Source of the DNA: Mesorhizobium metallidurans STM 2683
GTDB lineage: Bacteria > Pseudomonadota > Alphaproteobacteria > Rhizobiales > Rhizobiaceae
Direction of reading: 5' to 3'
NCBI RefSeq assembly: GCF_000350085.1
Contig: NZ_CAUM01000065.1
Span: 1 to 64,000, forward strand
Length of the DNA: 64,000 bases
In this document: positions 25,400-34,565 of the stretch, piece after piece
Layout: each line of letters opens with the position of its first letter
Numbering within the stretch: the stretch's first letter is position 1
Notes under the pieces: generated by a model
Seen by the model: the letters and a program-made list of their open reading frames with translations, nothing else
Database searches by the model: none
What the model was told of the DNA's origin: nothing
Program-made: the position numbers and the translations under genes

Positions 25400-26632
25400 A
25401 TGACCCTCTCCGGCAAGCGCATCCTGCTCATCATCGGCGGCGGCATTGCCGCCTACAAGGCGCTCGATCTGATCCGCCGGCTGCGCGAGCGCGGCGCCGC
25501 GGTGCGGGTGGTGATGACCTCCGCCGCACAGGAATTCGTCACCACGCTGTCGGCCGGGGCGCTGTCGGCCGATCACGTCTTCACCGAACTTTTCGATCGC
25601 AATGACGAGCACGATGTCGGGCATATAAGGCTGTCGCGCGAGGCCGACCTTCTGGTCGTCGCGCCGGCCACCGCCGACCTGATGGCGAAACTTGCCAATG
25701 GCCACGCCAACGACCTGGCTTCGACCGTGCTGCTCGCCACCGACAAGGCGGTCCTGCTGGCGCCGGCCATGAACCCAAAAATGTGGTCGCATCCGGCGAT
25801 CCGCCGCAATCGTGCGACGCTTGCCAAGGATGGCATCGCCTTCATCGGTCCGGCAAAGGGCGAGATGGCCGAGAGCAACGAGGCGGGCGAGGGCCGCATG
25901 GCCGAGCCACTGGAGATCGTCGCCGCCATCGAGGCGTTGCTCGATACCAGGCCGAAACCGCTTTCAGGGCGAAGGATCATCGTCACCTCCGGGCCGACAC
26001 ATGAGCCGATCGATCCGGTGCGCTATATCGCCAACCGCTCGTCCGGCAAGCAGGGCCATGCGATTGCCGCTGCGCTGGCAAGGCAGGGCGCCGATGTGCG
26101 CCTCGTCTCCGGTCCGGTGTCGATTGCCGATCCGGTCGGCGTCACCACACTGCATGTCGAAACGGCGGCCGAGATGAAGGACGCGGTCGAACAGCTTCTG
26201 CCGGCGGATGCGGCGGTGTTCGTCGCGGCGGTCGCCGACTGGCGCACCGCAGGTACGGCCGGCGAGAAGATCAAGAAGGTGGCGGGCGAGGGACCGCCGG
26301 CGCTGCAGATGGTCGAGAACCCGGACATCCTGGCAGGGGTCGGCCATCACAGGCTGAGGCCGGGGCTGGTCATCGGCTTTGCCGCCGAAACGCAGGATCT
26401 GGTCAGCAACGCCGAGGCCAAGCTGAGGAAGAAAGGCGCCGATCTCATCGTCGCCAACGACGTGTCGCATGAAAGCGGCGTCGGCCCTCCGGGCGTGATG
26501 GGCGGCGACCGCAACAAGGTGCGGATCGTCTCGAAGGCCGGCGTCGAGGAATGGCCGGAGATGAGCAAGGACGAGGTGGCGGCGCGGCTTGCCGCCTTGA
26601 TCGCGGGACGGCTGAAGACGATCGTCGTCTAA
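25400..26632 (+). CDS. coaBC: Bifunctional CoA biosynthesis protein CoaBC
   Basis: A 410-residue fusion of phosphopantothenoylcysteine decarboxylase (CoaC, FMN) and phosphopantothenate-cysteine ligase (CoaB). The CoaC part shows GGGIAAYKALDLIRRL, LAPAMNPKMWSHPA and GEGRM. The CoaB part shows VTSGPTHEPIDPVRYIANRSSGKQGHAIA and VIGFAAET. The active-site Cys of E. coli CoaC (ACGDIGPGRM) has no obvious equivalent: the segment reads MAESNEAGEGRM. That may be a lineage variant. Confidence 0.94.
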   Translation: MTLSGKRILLIIGGGIAAYKALDLIRRLRERGAAVRVVMTSAAQEFVTTLSAGALSADHVFTELFDRNDEHDVGHIRLSREADLLVVAPATADLMAKLANGHANDLASTVLLATDKAVLLAPAMNPKMWSHPAIRRNRATLAKDGIAFIGPAKGEMAESNEAGEGRMAEPLEIVAAIEALLDTRPKPLSGRRIIVTSGPTHEPIDPVRYIANRSSGKQGHAIAAALARQGADVRLVSGPVSIADPVGVTTLHVETAAEMKDAVEQLLPADAAVFVAAVADWRTAGTAGEKIKKVAGEGPPALQMVENPDILAGVGHHRLRPGLVIGFAAETQDLVSNAEAKLRKKGADLIVANDVSHESGVGPPGVMGGDRNKVRIVSKAGVEEWPEMSKDEVAARLAALIAGRLKTIVV

Positions 26633-26636
26633 CGCT

Positions 26637-28073
26637 CTACGTGACAGCTTCCTGTGGCCTATCGGTCGCCACCGAAATCCTCAGCGCGGCAAGGCATCCC
26701 AAGATCCCGAGCGGCACGAAGGCGAGGAACAGCCAGCTTGCGACGTTCGCCGCCGCCTCGCGGTCGAGGCCGTCGGAAAAGCCGCTCGCATTGGCGATGA
26801 TGCCTGCAAGTGCCGCACCCACCGCATAGCCAATGCGCTGCATCGTCGGCACCGCAGCCGACGCGATCGTCTGCTCGTCGGCCCTGGCCGATGCCACGAT
26901 CACCCGCGTGACGAAAGGCCAGGCAATTCCGAAGCCGCCACCCTGCAACAGGGCGCAAAGCAGGATCAGCGGAATCGAGCCCAATGGCACAGTATAGGCG
27001 AAGCCGGCGATGCCGGCCGCGATCATTACCGCGCCGCCGGTGATGATCAGTCGTTCGCGCTCCGGCGGCGCATTGGCGACGAGGATCGACAGGATCGACC
27101 ACGCGATCGATTCGGCGGCGATGATGTAGCCGGTGGTCAGGAGCGGAATGTCGTGCAGGCTGGTTAGGAGCAGCGGCCCATAGACACCGAAGGAGCAGGT
27201 TGCCACCGAAAAGGCGGCGACCATGGTCATGCCGCTGCCGACGGGCGAGCGCCATGAAAACAGCCTCGACGGGAACAGCCGCGAGCGCGGCTTCAGCGCA
27301 TCGATGCGAACGAACAGCGCAAGGCCGATCAAGCCGAGGGCCAGCAGCAGGGACGAGCGCAGCAGGGCGATGTCGACGCCGGCCAAGGCGATCAGCACCA
27401 CGGCGACGGCAAGGCAGCCGAGCGCGGCAAAGGGGAAGGGCGGCAGTTTGCCAACGATCGACTGCGGCCTGGTCGCCCCGGGCGTGTCGAGCACGATGAA
27501 GCTCGCCAAGGCCATGGTGGTGCCGCCGAGCGTGAACATGCCGAAGGCCCAGCGCCAGGACAGGAACTCGGCCATCAAGGCACCCAACATCGGCCCGCTG
27601 AAGGCGGCGACGCCCCAGATCGCCGACATCACGCCGAAGAGCTGCGGCCAGATGGCGCGCGGAAACAGCCGCTCGACCGAGACGAAGGCCAGCGATACCA
27701 GCGCGCCGCCGCCGAAACCCTCGATCAGGCGACCGGTGAGAAACAGTGGCATGGAAGGCGCGGTGGCGCAGACCAAGGCGCCGGCTGCGTAGAGCAGGGC
27801 GGCAACCACCATGTTGGTGCGCAGCGCGACAAAGCTAACCAGCCGTCCGGCGGCGGCCCCTGCGACGATGGCGCCAAGCTCGTAGATCGCCAGCGACCAG
27901 CCGACCAGTTGCACGCCAGCCAACTCGCCGACCATGGCCGGCATGATCGTCGCCACCATCGTCTCGTTGGTGGCGTGCAGCAGGATGCCAAGGCTGATGA
28001 AGCAGAAGCGCGCCAGATCGCCGCTCGCCCACAGCGCGGCCCAGTCCACTCTGTTTGTGCTGGTCTCGGTCAC
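26637..28073 (-). CDS. MFS transporter (DHA2-like)
   Basis: A 478-residue major facilitator with about 12-14 membrane helices. GRLIEGFGGGALVSLAFVSVERLFP corresponds to the family's loop motifs, and GPMLGALMAEFLSWRWAFGM to the antiporter motif C region. Drug or metabolite export is the usual role; the substrate is unknown. The GTG start follows GGGAGGAC. It converges on coaBC with only 4 bp between the stops. Confidence 0.85.
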   Translation of the reverse strand: MTETSTNRVDWAALWASGDLARFCFISLGILLHATNETMVATIMPAMVGELAGVQLVGWSLAIYELGAIVAGAAAGRLVSFVALRTNMVVAALLYAAGALVCATAPSMPLFLTGRLIEGFGGGALVSLAFVSVERLFPRAIWPQLFGVMSAIWGVAAFSGPMLGALMAEFLSWRWAFGMFTLGGTTMALASFIVLDTPGATRPQSIVGKLPPFPFAALGCLAVAVVLIALAGVDIALLRSSLLLALGLIGLALFVRIDALKPRSRLFPSRLFSWRSPVGSGMTMVAAFSVATCSFGVYGPLLLTSLHDIPLLTTGYIIAAESIAWSILSILVANAPPERERLIITGGAVMIAAGIAGFAYTVPLGSIPLILLCALLQGGGFGIAWPFVTRVIVASARADEQTIASAAVPTMQRIGYAVGAALAGIIANASGFSDGLDREAAANVASWLFLAFVPLGILGCLAALRISVATDRPQEAVT

Positions 28074-28352
28074 CCCGTCCTCCCGAACTTTCCTATACGC
28101 CGATTTTAAAAAATGCTGGAGCGTCCTTCGCGACCAAATGGGGCACGCGGCGCTTCGGGAATGGCTTGTAGGACCTCAACCGCGGTTGAGCTCAAGCGGT
28201 TTTTTAAACACTTATGGCGTCGAGGCAGCGTCGATCTCGGTGGGGCGCCTCGGTAACCGAAATTGCCAAAAAGCGACCCAGGGACTTTTGGGATTCTTTG
28301 CTGGACGACTATTACGGTTCCCCCTAGTCATAGAGTAAGGGGAATCAATCTT

Positions 28353-28954
28353 ATGCATCGCGAAACGGTAGATACGTCAAAATTCAACGCAGCAGCTGTC
28401 CTGCCGTATCAGCTTCGGCTTAAAGATTTCGAGATTGCGATGCAGGACGTCTATGATTTTTTCCATGATGTAAACAACATGCTGTGGATCGGGGCCTACA
28501 TCGTCTCGACGACATGCTTCGGCCAGCCGCCATGTCCGGTATGATGTCCGACATGCTGACTGCCTCCATGGCGAAGCATGCGCGCTCACTTGTCGAGAAC
28601 CGACACTTCAACGGCCATCCCGACCTTCTGGTGCAAGGAGTCTATCCCAACAACTCGGTGAAATCCGGCACGGAAGGCGTCGAAATCAAGAGTACCCGCA
28701 AGCGAGGTGGCGCTGTCGATACCCATGGTGCGCGCGAGCAGCATATGTGCGTCTTTGTATATGAGACCGATCACGTTACGGAGCCGGCTCGTGATCGCCG
28801 CCCGATGCGTTTCTCGGAAGTCTATATTGCTCACGTGAAAGAGACCGATTTTCGTAAGAATCCGCGAGGCGAACTTGGCACCCGCACGGCGACACTCGAT
28901 CGCGCCGGTGTTCAAAAACTCCGATCAAATTGGATCTATTTGCTGAACAGATAG
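28353..28954 (+). pseudogene. Type II restriction endonuclease gene with a one-base frameshift
   Basis: Two reading frames join into one protein. The first (from ATG 28353) gives MHRETVDTSKFNAAAVLPYQ through FFHDVNNML; near 28484 it would need one extra G (CTG GTG GAT) to continue as VDRGLHRLDDMLRPAAMSGMMSDML and on to 28954. The repaired protein is ~200 residues. A PD-(D/E)XK nuclease pattern is seen: GHPDLLVQGVYPN then GVEIKSTRKRG. As written, frame one ends at 28544. It converges on, and overlaps by 30 bp, the methyltransferase gene. A sequencing error or slippage would make it functional. Confidence 0.75.
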
Positions 28955-30049
28955 AGCGGCGAGCTTCGGGACGACGCTGCGGGCCATCGTGACATAGGTC
29001 AGGTCCCTTTCCACGCCGATACTTTCGTAGCCGACCGCATTGGCGGCGGCGAGGGTAGAACCGGACCCCGCGAAGGGATCCAGGACGATACCGTCCCCCA
29101 TGGGCAGCGAGGCATAGACGAGACGTCGCAGGAATGCCTGCGGCTTCAGGGACGGATGCGGAGCAATGCGCTTTTCACCCACCGGCGTAGGATTTGACTT
29201 GATGACGTCGCCGAAAGGTTTATCGGCCGAGATGCGACGGAAGCCGCCTGTCTTCCATTTGCGTAGGTTGTCCTGCACTCGTCCGTCCAAAGGATGACGC
29301 AGAACCACCCAAGGTTCAAACATTGAGCGTGGCATTACACTTACGTCCGGAAATTCTAAGTGCGCGTTCTTCGGCCGATCGCCGCCGCGCATGGTCATAA
29401 CCAGACGAACAATATTCCCTCGAAGCTCCAAGCCGGCCTGTGTCATTGCACCTGCAACCAGATGCGCAAGGAGCGGGTTGCTCGCGACGATCACGTTGGC
29501 ACCTGGCACCGTCGCGCGGAGCACAAGCCTGCCGAACTCTAGGAAAAAGTCATGTAACGCAGCATGTGCGCCTTCATCGAGTACGGTGAAGCGTGGCAAA
29601 GGGGAACGCCTATGTCCGTCGAAGGACGGCGGCACGCGCCAAACCCCGCCCCCCATTCCTCGCCTAAGCTTCTCTTGTTCGTCTTCTGTATATTCAAGCA
29701 ATCCGTAGGGCGGGTCTGTAACCACCGCCTGTACTGACCTAGGCGCACAATCCCTTAACCAGCCGAAACAATCAGCATGAATCAGCGTGGACTTTCCGAG
29801 ATAGTAGGTTTGTTGCTGCGCCTCGATCCCAGCCCCTTCGCCGTGCCCGTCGCGAAGCCTGTAGTGTCCACGCGCTGTTCGCTCAAAAAGTGCCGGCGTA
29901 TTGAGATTGATGTAGGAACGGATTGAGGATGGCGCAACGCCCCCGAGCTTAAGGGCTACGGCTTGGTGGATCTCCCCCAACGATGCGCATTCTGCTGCAG
30001 CAAGATAACCTACGATCGAATCTCTGACACTTCCCGGCGCTCGACGCAT
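28925..30049 (-). CDS. DNA methyltransferase of a type II restriction-modification system
   Basis: A 374-residue amino-methyltransferase (N6-adenine or N4-cytosine). Motif IV DPPYGLLEY is at ~112 and motif I LDPFAGSGSTLAAANAVGYESIGVERD near the C-terminus, the beta-class order with the target-recognition region between. The first ~65 residues look like a winged-helix (HARE-HTH-like) domain. The ATG at 30049 is chosen because GGGGAG precedes it; an upstream GTG at 30145 lacks a ribosome site. It protects sites cut by the convergent nuclease. Local base composition is more AT-rich than neighbours, suggesting transfer. Confidence 0.9.
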   Translation of the reverse strand: MRRAPGSVRDSIVGYLAAAECASLGEIHQAVALKLGGVAPSSIRSYINLNTPALFERTARGHYRLRDGHGEGAGIEAQQQTYYLGKSTLIHADCFGWLRDCAPRSVQAVVTDPPYGLLEYTEDEQEKLRRGMGGGVWRVPPSFDGHRRSPLPRFTVLDEGAHAALHDFFLEFGRLVLRATVPGANVIVASNPLLAHLVAGAMTQAGLELRGNIVRLVMTMRGGDRPKNAHLEFPDVSVMPRSMFEPWVVLRHPLDGRVQDNLRKWKTGGFRRISADKPFGDVIKSNPTPVGEKRIAPHPSLKPQAFLRRLVYASLPMGDGIVLDPFAGSGSTLAAANAVGYESIGVERDLTYVTMARSVVPKLAALSVQQIDPI

Positions 30050-30211
30050 GAGTCTCCCCAAAACCACCAGAAATATGCTATCGCTAAGACGTCTAGACGT
30101 CAATTGGCTTTCTTGGTGATTGTCGAATGATCCACATATGTTCACTGTTTGTTCGTTCCTAGCATGGGATCGAGACGAACGCCAGTTCCGATCGCGCCTC
30201 CGCCATCGCGA

Positions 30212-30691
30212 TCAATCGGCCGTGCTGCGCAGCTGGAACTGGCTGACGCCGATGGCGATGTTGGCGCCGGTCTGTGTCTGCAGGCTGAGCGGCTGCAGAG
30301 TGAAGGCCTGCGAGGAGCCGCCTACCAACAGGTTGGCGCCGGCGCCGACCGCGGCCGTCAGCTCGGCGCTGGCGCCGACATAATCGCCGGCCAGCGCGCC
30401 CGGCGCGTAGATGTTTTTCAGCGGCGTCAGCACCAGCCACTGCATCACGCTCTGTCTGGTGGTGCCGATGTCCAGCCCGTATCTGTTGACGACACCGAAA
30501 TAGGCTTCCGGCGCAAACGTCCTGTCGGCGGGCGTGAAGGTGCAGCTCAGATCCTTGCTCGAGCCGAAGATGAAGCCGGTGCCGCCGCCGATGGCGCAAT
30601 CGAGCACGCCAAGCTCGACGCCCTGATCGCGCGCGTGAGCCTGACCTGCCCAGATGCCGATAATGGCAGCGGCGATGATGATTTTCTGCAC
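30212..30691 (-). CDS. DUF992 family exported protein
   Basis: A 159-residue protein with a signal peptide (MQKIIIAAAIIGIWAGQAHA). DUF992 text follows: GVLDCAIGGGTGFIFGSSKDLSCTFTP, YFGVVNRYGLDIG and GANLLVGGSSQAFTLQPLSLQTQTGANIAIGV. The two Cys may form a disulfide. The GTG start follows GGGGGA. Function of DUF992 is unknown; it is common in Rhizobiales. A paralogue lies 130 bp upstream on the same strand. Confidence 0.87.
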   Translation of the reverse strand: MQKIIIAAAIIGIWAGQAHARDQGVELGVLDCAIGGGTGFIFGSSKDLSCTFTPADRTFAPEAYFGVVNRYGLDIGTTRQSVMQWLVLTPLKNIYAPGALAGDYVGASAELTAAVGAGANLLVGGSSQAFTLQPLSLQTQTGANIAIGVSQFQLRSTAD

Positions 30692-30821
30692 GGTGAGTCC
30701 CCCTAAAGCGCATGAATGTCGTTATCCCAAAACCGCTGCTTGGGCGCCATGCATAAAAAAGTATACGGCGCGAAACAGTATCCTGTTCCGCGCCGTGCGT
30801 AGAGGGAGCAAATGTGCCCGC

Positions 30822-31295
30822 TTACTTGAAGGAGTGGATCAGCTCCAACGAGGCGACCGCCACCGCCAAGTTCACGCCAGTCTGCGCCTGGACGCTGAGC
30901 GGCTCCAGCATGAAGGCGCCGTCCAGTCCACCGACCAGGAGATTGGCGCCGCCGCCGGTCACGACGCTCGCCTCGGCGTTGACGCCATAATATCTGCCGG
31001 CAAGGTCGCCCTCGTCATGGCTGCGGGTGGCGGCCAGAACCGCCCATGCCAGTTGGCCCTGATGCGTCTGGCCGATATCGACGCCGAGCTTGGAGATCAT
31101 CCCGGTGTACTTCTCGGACGGCCCGCGATCATAGGGGCGGAAGGTGCAGGACACGCCCTTGTTTGACGTGATGACATAGCCGGTGCCACCGTCGATGGTG
31201 CAATCAAGCGTCCCAAGCCGGAGCGTTCCGGCGTTGACGGGAACGGCAAGCAGGGTCGTGGCGAGCGCTGCGGCGCAGCCGGTTTTCTTGATCAT
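30822..31295 (-). CDS. DUF992 family exported protein, paralogue
   Basis: A 157-residue protein with a signal peptide ending near VNAGT. It is collinear with the neighbouring DUF992 protein: LGTLDCTIDGGTGYVITSNKGVSCTFRP, YTGMISKLGVDIG and GANLLVGGLDGAFMLEPLSVQAQTGVNLAVAV. A tandem duplication is the simplest explanation, with clear divergence since. Role unknown; probably periplasmic. Confidence 0.87.
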   Translation of the reverse strand: MIKKTGCAAALATTLLAVPVNAGTLRLGTLDCTIDGGTGYVITSNKGVSCTFRPYDRGPSEKYTGMISKLGVDIGQTHQGQLAWAVLAATRSHDEGDLAGRYYGVNAEASVVTGGGANLLVGGLDGAFMLEPLSVQAQTGVNLAVAVASLELIHSFK

Positions 31296-31385
31296 GGGGA
31301 GGTCCTTTCGCGAATTGCCTTGAACAACGGCTGAGCATCCTGAGCGTTCCGCCGAAAACTTGGCGCGATCAAGGCGGGAGTTCGT

Positions 31386-31485
31386 GCATGACCCCGGGAA
31401 TCGAATCGATTTTCGGAAAGGATCATGCGCAAAATCAAAGTGTTACAGCGTCCTTTGCGCGTCCAAGGACGCGCGGCGCTGTAAT
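31386..31485 (-). repeat. Rhizobial two-hairpin intergenic repeat, copy C (inverted)
   Basis: Read on the minus strand this matches copies A and B: GCGCGTCCTTGGACGCGC as the first hairpin and TTTCCGAAAATCGATTCGAT as the start of the second. It lies between the second DUF992 gene and the TPR lipoprotein gene and is more diverged than A or B. Confidence 0.65.
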
Positions 31486-31563
31486 GCGGCGTTATAGGCG
31501 TGCCAAACCGCCGTCGGCCGTGGACCGATGACGGGCTCCGTCTTCAGCCGAAACCGCCTTCGA

Positions 31564-32409
31564 TCAGCCGGCGTTGGTGCGCGCCAAGCCGTCCTTGGCC
31601 GGCTGGTAGGTCGGATCGAGACGGACCGCTTCGCGGTATGATTTCGACGCCCTGGCCTTGTCGCCGCGCCGCTCGTAAATCAGCGCCTGATTGGACCAGG
31701 CTTCGGCGTTCTTGCCGTCGAGCTTGACGGCCATGTTGAAGTCGGCGAAGGCGTTGTCTTCGTCGTTCATGGCGAGGTAGGACAGGCCGCGGCCGTTGTA
31801 GGGCTCGGCCGCGTCAGGCGACAGCGAGATGGCGGTCGAGAAATCCTCGATGGCGAAAGCGTGCTGGCCCTGGCTCTGATAGATCAGGCCGCGATTGTGG
31901 TAGGCGCGGGCATCGGTTGTGTCGAGCTGGATCGCCTTCTGGAAATCGTTAAAGGCGTCCTGGGTGCGACCGGCCTTGCGATAGAGGTTGCCGCGGCCGA
32001 TATAGGCGGCGTCGTAGCTCGAATTGATCTGGATCGCGCGGTTGTAATCGGCAAGGGCGGCTTCCTGGTTGCCGAGGAAGCGCTGGATGAGGGCGCGGTT
32101 CGAATAAGCCTGGTAGAAATTCGGACTGAGTTGGATGGCGGTGTCGAAATCCTTCAGCGCCGCCCGGTACTGACCGCCGCGGCCATAGGCCGAGCCGCGC
32201 ACATTGTAGCCTTCCGGATCCTGGGGATTGCGCTGGATCACGGCCGAGAGCGAGGAGATGTTCTCGGTCGAGCCTTGCGCCTTGTCGATATTGTTGAATT
32301 CGCCGGTCGGGGCCGTCTGGCAGCCGGCCAGCGCCAGGCCGGAAAGCAGGGCTGCCGTCAGTGCAAAGCCGTGCAATGCGGTTCTGCGCTCCACGGTATT
32401 TGCGTTCAT
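31564..32409 (-). CDS. TPR-repeat lipoprotein
   Basis: A 281-residue lipoprotein. A signal with lipobox (LSGLALAGC) puts the lipid-anchored Cys near residue 30. From about 65 onward there are six tetratricopeptide repeats, for example AYSNRALIQRFLGNQEAALADYNRAIQIN and AYHNRGLIYQSQGQHAFAIEDFSTAISLS. It resembles NlpI-like scaffold lipoproteins of the outer membrane. Partners are unknown. Confidence 0.88.
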   Translation of the reverse strand: MNANTVERRTALHGFALTAALLSGLALAGCQTAPTGEFNNIDKAQGSTENISSLSAVIQRNPQDPEGYNVRGSAYGRGGQYRAALKDFDTAIQLSPNFYQAYSNRALIQRFLGNQEAALADYNRAIQINSSYDAAYIGRGNLYRKAGRTQDAFNDFQKAIQLDTTDARAYHNRGLIYQSQGQHAFAIEDFSTAISLSPDAAEPYNGRGLSYLAMNDEDNAFADFNMAVKLDGKNAEAWSNQALIYERRGDKARASKSYREAVRLDPTYQPAKDGLARTNAG

Positions 32410-32485
32410 GTCTGCTCTGTCCTTAACTGCAGCCGCGCCGTCAGGTCCGTTTCCCCTCCGAACCGGGTCGAAATTGTCACCAAGC

Positions 32486-32530
32486 GTTAAAGCGTACCTT
32501 GCGCGTCCAAATGGATGCAGGTCGCTCTAA
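32486..32530 (-). repeat. Rhizobial intergenic repeat, partial copy D (inverted)
   Basis: On the minus strand it reads TTAGAGCGACCTGCATCC then GGACGCGCAAGGTACGCT, matching the first hairpin of copies A and B. The CCGAAAATCG hairpin is absent. It lies between the TPR lipoprotein gene and rpsU. Confidence 0.6.
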
Positions 32531-32602
32531 ACAAAAAGGTGGCGGCGATTCCGCATCGCGCCACCTTGGATATCCTTCGAAAAGGACGAAAAATTGGCGG
32601 TA

Positions 32603-32866
32603 TCAGCGCGGCGGACGCGCTGCGCCGGCAGCACCGGCCGCGACCGGGCGCGGCGTCATCGGCAACAGGCCTTCGCGCTGTGCACGCTTGCGGGCCAGCT
32701 TGCGGGCGCGGCGAACGGCTTCCGCCTTCTCGCGGGCGCGCTTTTCGGAGGGCTTCTCATAATGTCCGCGCATCTTCATTTCGCGGAAGATGCCTTCGCG
32801 CTGCATCTTTTTCTTGAGCGCGCGAAGCGCCTGATCAACATTGTTGTCGCGGACGAGTACCTGCAC
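32603..32866 (-). CDS. rpsU: 30S ribosomal protein S21
   Basis: An 87-residue basic ribosomal protein. The family core [65 protein letters not shown] is intact, with an Ala/Pro-rich tail as in rhizobia. The GTG at 32866 is chosen because the protein then begins VQVLVRDN and AGGA lies 6 bases upstream; a TTG at 32872 would add two residues. Confidence 0.95.
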   Translation of the reverse strand: MQVLVRDNNVDQALRALKKKMQREGIFREMKMRGHYEKPSEKRAREKAEAVRRARKLARKRAQREGLLPMTPRPVAAGAAGAARPPR

Positions 32867-33048
32867 GTGCAATCCTGTCTTTCGGGTTTGAAATCAACAG
32901 GCAAACGGCCATAGCCGAAAGCCTCCGCGGCGAATTCCACCACGAATTGGGGCGGCTGATAGCAGAATCATGCCGTCCTGTCCACTGCCGAATGCAGATA
33001 GCCAGGCCAAAACACGACGAGTCGCGACGACGCCCCTCGGTCCTGCCG

Positions 33049-33435
33049 CTATGCCGTCGCCAAATGAAGCCGGGCGAAATCCTCGAAGAACTCGCCGTAG
33101 TCGCAGGTTATCTCCTCGTCGGCCGCAATGTCGCGGGTGGCGGTTGCTCCGCCATATTGCGAAAAGTCCGTGTTCGGCCGTTCGGCATGGTTCATGAAGC
33201 GCCCATTGTCGACTTCATAGACCATGAATCCCGGCCGGTCCGGGCTCGGATAGGCGTATCTGTCGAGCAATTCCTTGAGGTGCGGCGGCGCCGCCTTGTA
33301 TTTTTCCATCGGGATCAGCCGGTCGAAGTCCGGATCGAGGCGCCAGATCGACGACCCTTTCTTGATCGGCTCGACGGCGAACACGCCGACGCCTTCGATT
33401 GCGCTCTGGGCGATATAGGTTCTGATCAGCAGCAT
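33049..33435 (-). CDS. SET-domain protein (putative lysine methyltransferase)
   Basis: A 128-residue protein made almost wholly of a SET domain. AIEGVGVFAVEPIKKGSSIWRLD opens it; RFMNHAERPNT (the NH-motif that binds SAM) and DEEITCDYGEFF close it. Bacterial SET proteins of this size methylate lysine in unknown protein targets. No post-SET Cys cluster is seen. It has no evident operon partner. Confidence 0.88.
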   Translation of the reverse strand: MLLIRTYIAQSAIEGVGVFAVEPIKKGSSIWRLDPDFDRLIPMEKYKAAPPHLKELLDRYAYPSPDRPGFMVYEVDNGRFMNHAERPNTDFSQYGGATATRDIAADEEITCDYGEFFEDFARLHLATA

Positions 33436-33545
33436 GTTTTCCGGCTCGTTTTCGACGGGAAAACGAAATCGTCAAATCGCACTGAAAATCAAGGGGCGGT
33501 TTTGCGACATTTCGGCTGATGGATATCACCGCGCCGCCGGACAGT

Positions 33546-34298
33546 TCACGTCCGGTTGATCGACACGCCGCCGTCGGCAAACAGCGCGGTTCCGGTGGTG
33601 AAGCTGGATGCGTCAGACGCCAGAAAAAGCGCAGAGCGGGCGATCTCTTCCGGCTGCGCCATGCGCTTCAGGGCGTGGATGCCTTCGACGAAGGCCCGTG
33701 CCTCCGGCGTGGTCGTCGTCGCGCCCGGCGTGTCGGTGCCGCCGGGCAGCAGTGCGTTGACCCGCAACCCTTGTGCCCCGTATTCGGCGGCCAGAACCTG
33801 CGTCAGCCCGATCAGGCCGGCCTTGGCCGCGGCATAGGCCGCCATGCCCGGTATGCCGGCGGTGCGCCCGACGAAGCTGGAGGTGAAGATCAGCGAGCCG
33901 CCGCCGCGCTCCAGCAGCGCCGGCACCTGGTATTTCGCACCGATAAAGGCGCCGGTCAGGTTGGTGTCGATGGTCTCGTGCCACGTCTTCAGCGACATGT
34001 CGGGAACCGGTCCCATCTGGCCGACGGAGCCGGCGTTGTTGAAGGCGATGTCGAGCCCGCCGAACCGGCCCACCGCAAGATCGACAAGGGCCTTGGCATA
34101 GGCCTCGTCCCTGACATCGCCGGCAAGGGCGATTGCCGTGCCCTCCTCGATTTCGCCGACAAGCGCGTCAAGCTCGGCCTGACGGCGGCCGGCGACGACG
34201 AGCTTGGCGCCCTGTTCGGCGAAGAGCTTCGCGGTGGCGCGGCCGATGCCGGAACTGGCGCCGGTGACGATAGCGACCTTGTTGGCGAGTGCGAACAT
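33546..34298 (-). CDS. Short-chain dehydrogenase/reductase
   Basis: A 250-residue classical SDR. The NAD(P) site is TGASSGIGRATA with an Arg-Arg (AGRRQ) after beta-2, favouring NADP. NNAG and the catalytic Ser/Tyr/Lys (FTSSFVG, AAYAAAKAGL) are in place. The C-terminus LFASDASSFTTGTALFADGG is typical. AAGGA precedes the ATG. Substrate unknown; it is divergent from the sox operon. Confidence 0.9.
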   Translation of the reverse strand: MFALANKVAIVTGASSGIGRATAKLFAEQGAKLVVAGRRQAELDALVGEIEEGTAIALAGDVRDEAYAKALVDLAVGRFGGLDIAFNNAGSVGQMGPVPDMSLKTWHETIDTNLTGAFIGAKYQVPALLERGGGSLIFTSSFVGRTAGIPGMAAYAAAKAGLIGLTQVLAAEYGAQGLRVNALLPGGTDTPGATTTTPEARAFVEGIHALKRMAQPEEIARSALFLASDASSFTTGTALFADGGVSINRT

Positions 34299-34565
34299 TT
34301 TTCAGCGTCCTTTGCTTTCCTTGCCGGCCTCGCCGGCGGTCGGGGGCTTGGTCGCAAATGACGGCGCCGCGAGCCACCCGATACCTGCGAAGCGTCCGCA
34401 TTTGATCTGATTGGCTCATCGCTCCGGAGGCGTTGCTCCGTCACGGCGCAAAACGGCAAGCGCCGTCGCAAACAGCGCAAGGGTGGCAGCGCTGTTTCGC
34501 TAGTGATACACCTGGCGCGCCGGGGCTCGATTGGATGTCCGGCCGCTATCTGCGAGGCTTGAGCG

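Noticed and set aside
30050..30145. GTG start at 30145 for the methyltransferase
   Set aside because: No ribosome site there, and the added residues look non-coding; the ATG at 30049 has GGGGAG directly upstream.
34299..34565. Glycine riboswitch before soxB
   Set aside because: The sox operon deals with glycine, so I looked for the aptamer core; no convincing paired-helix pattern was found.
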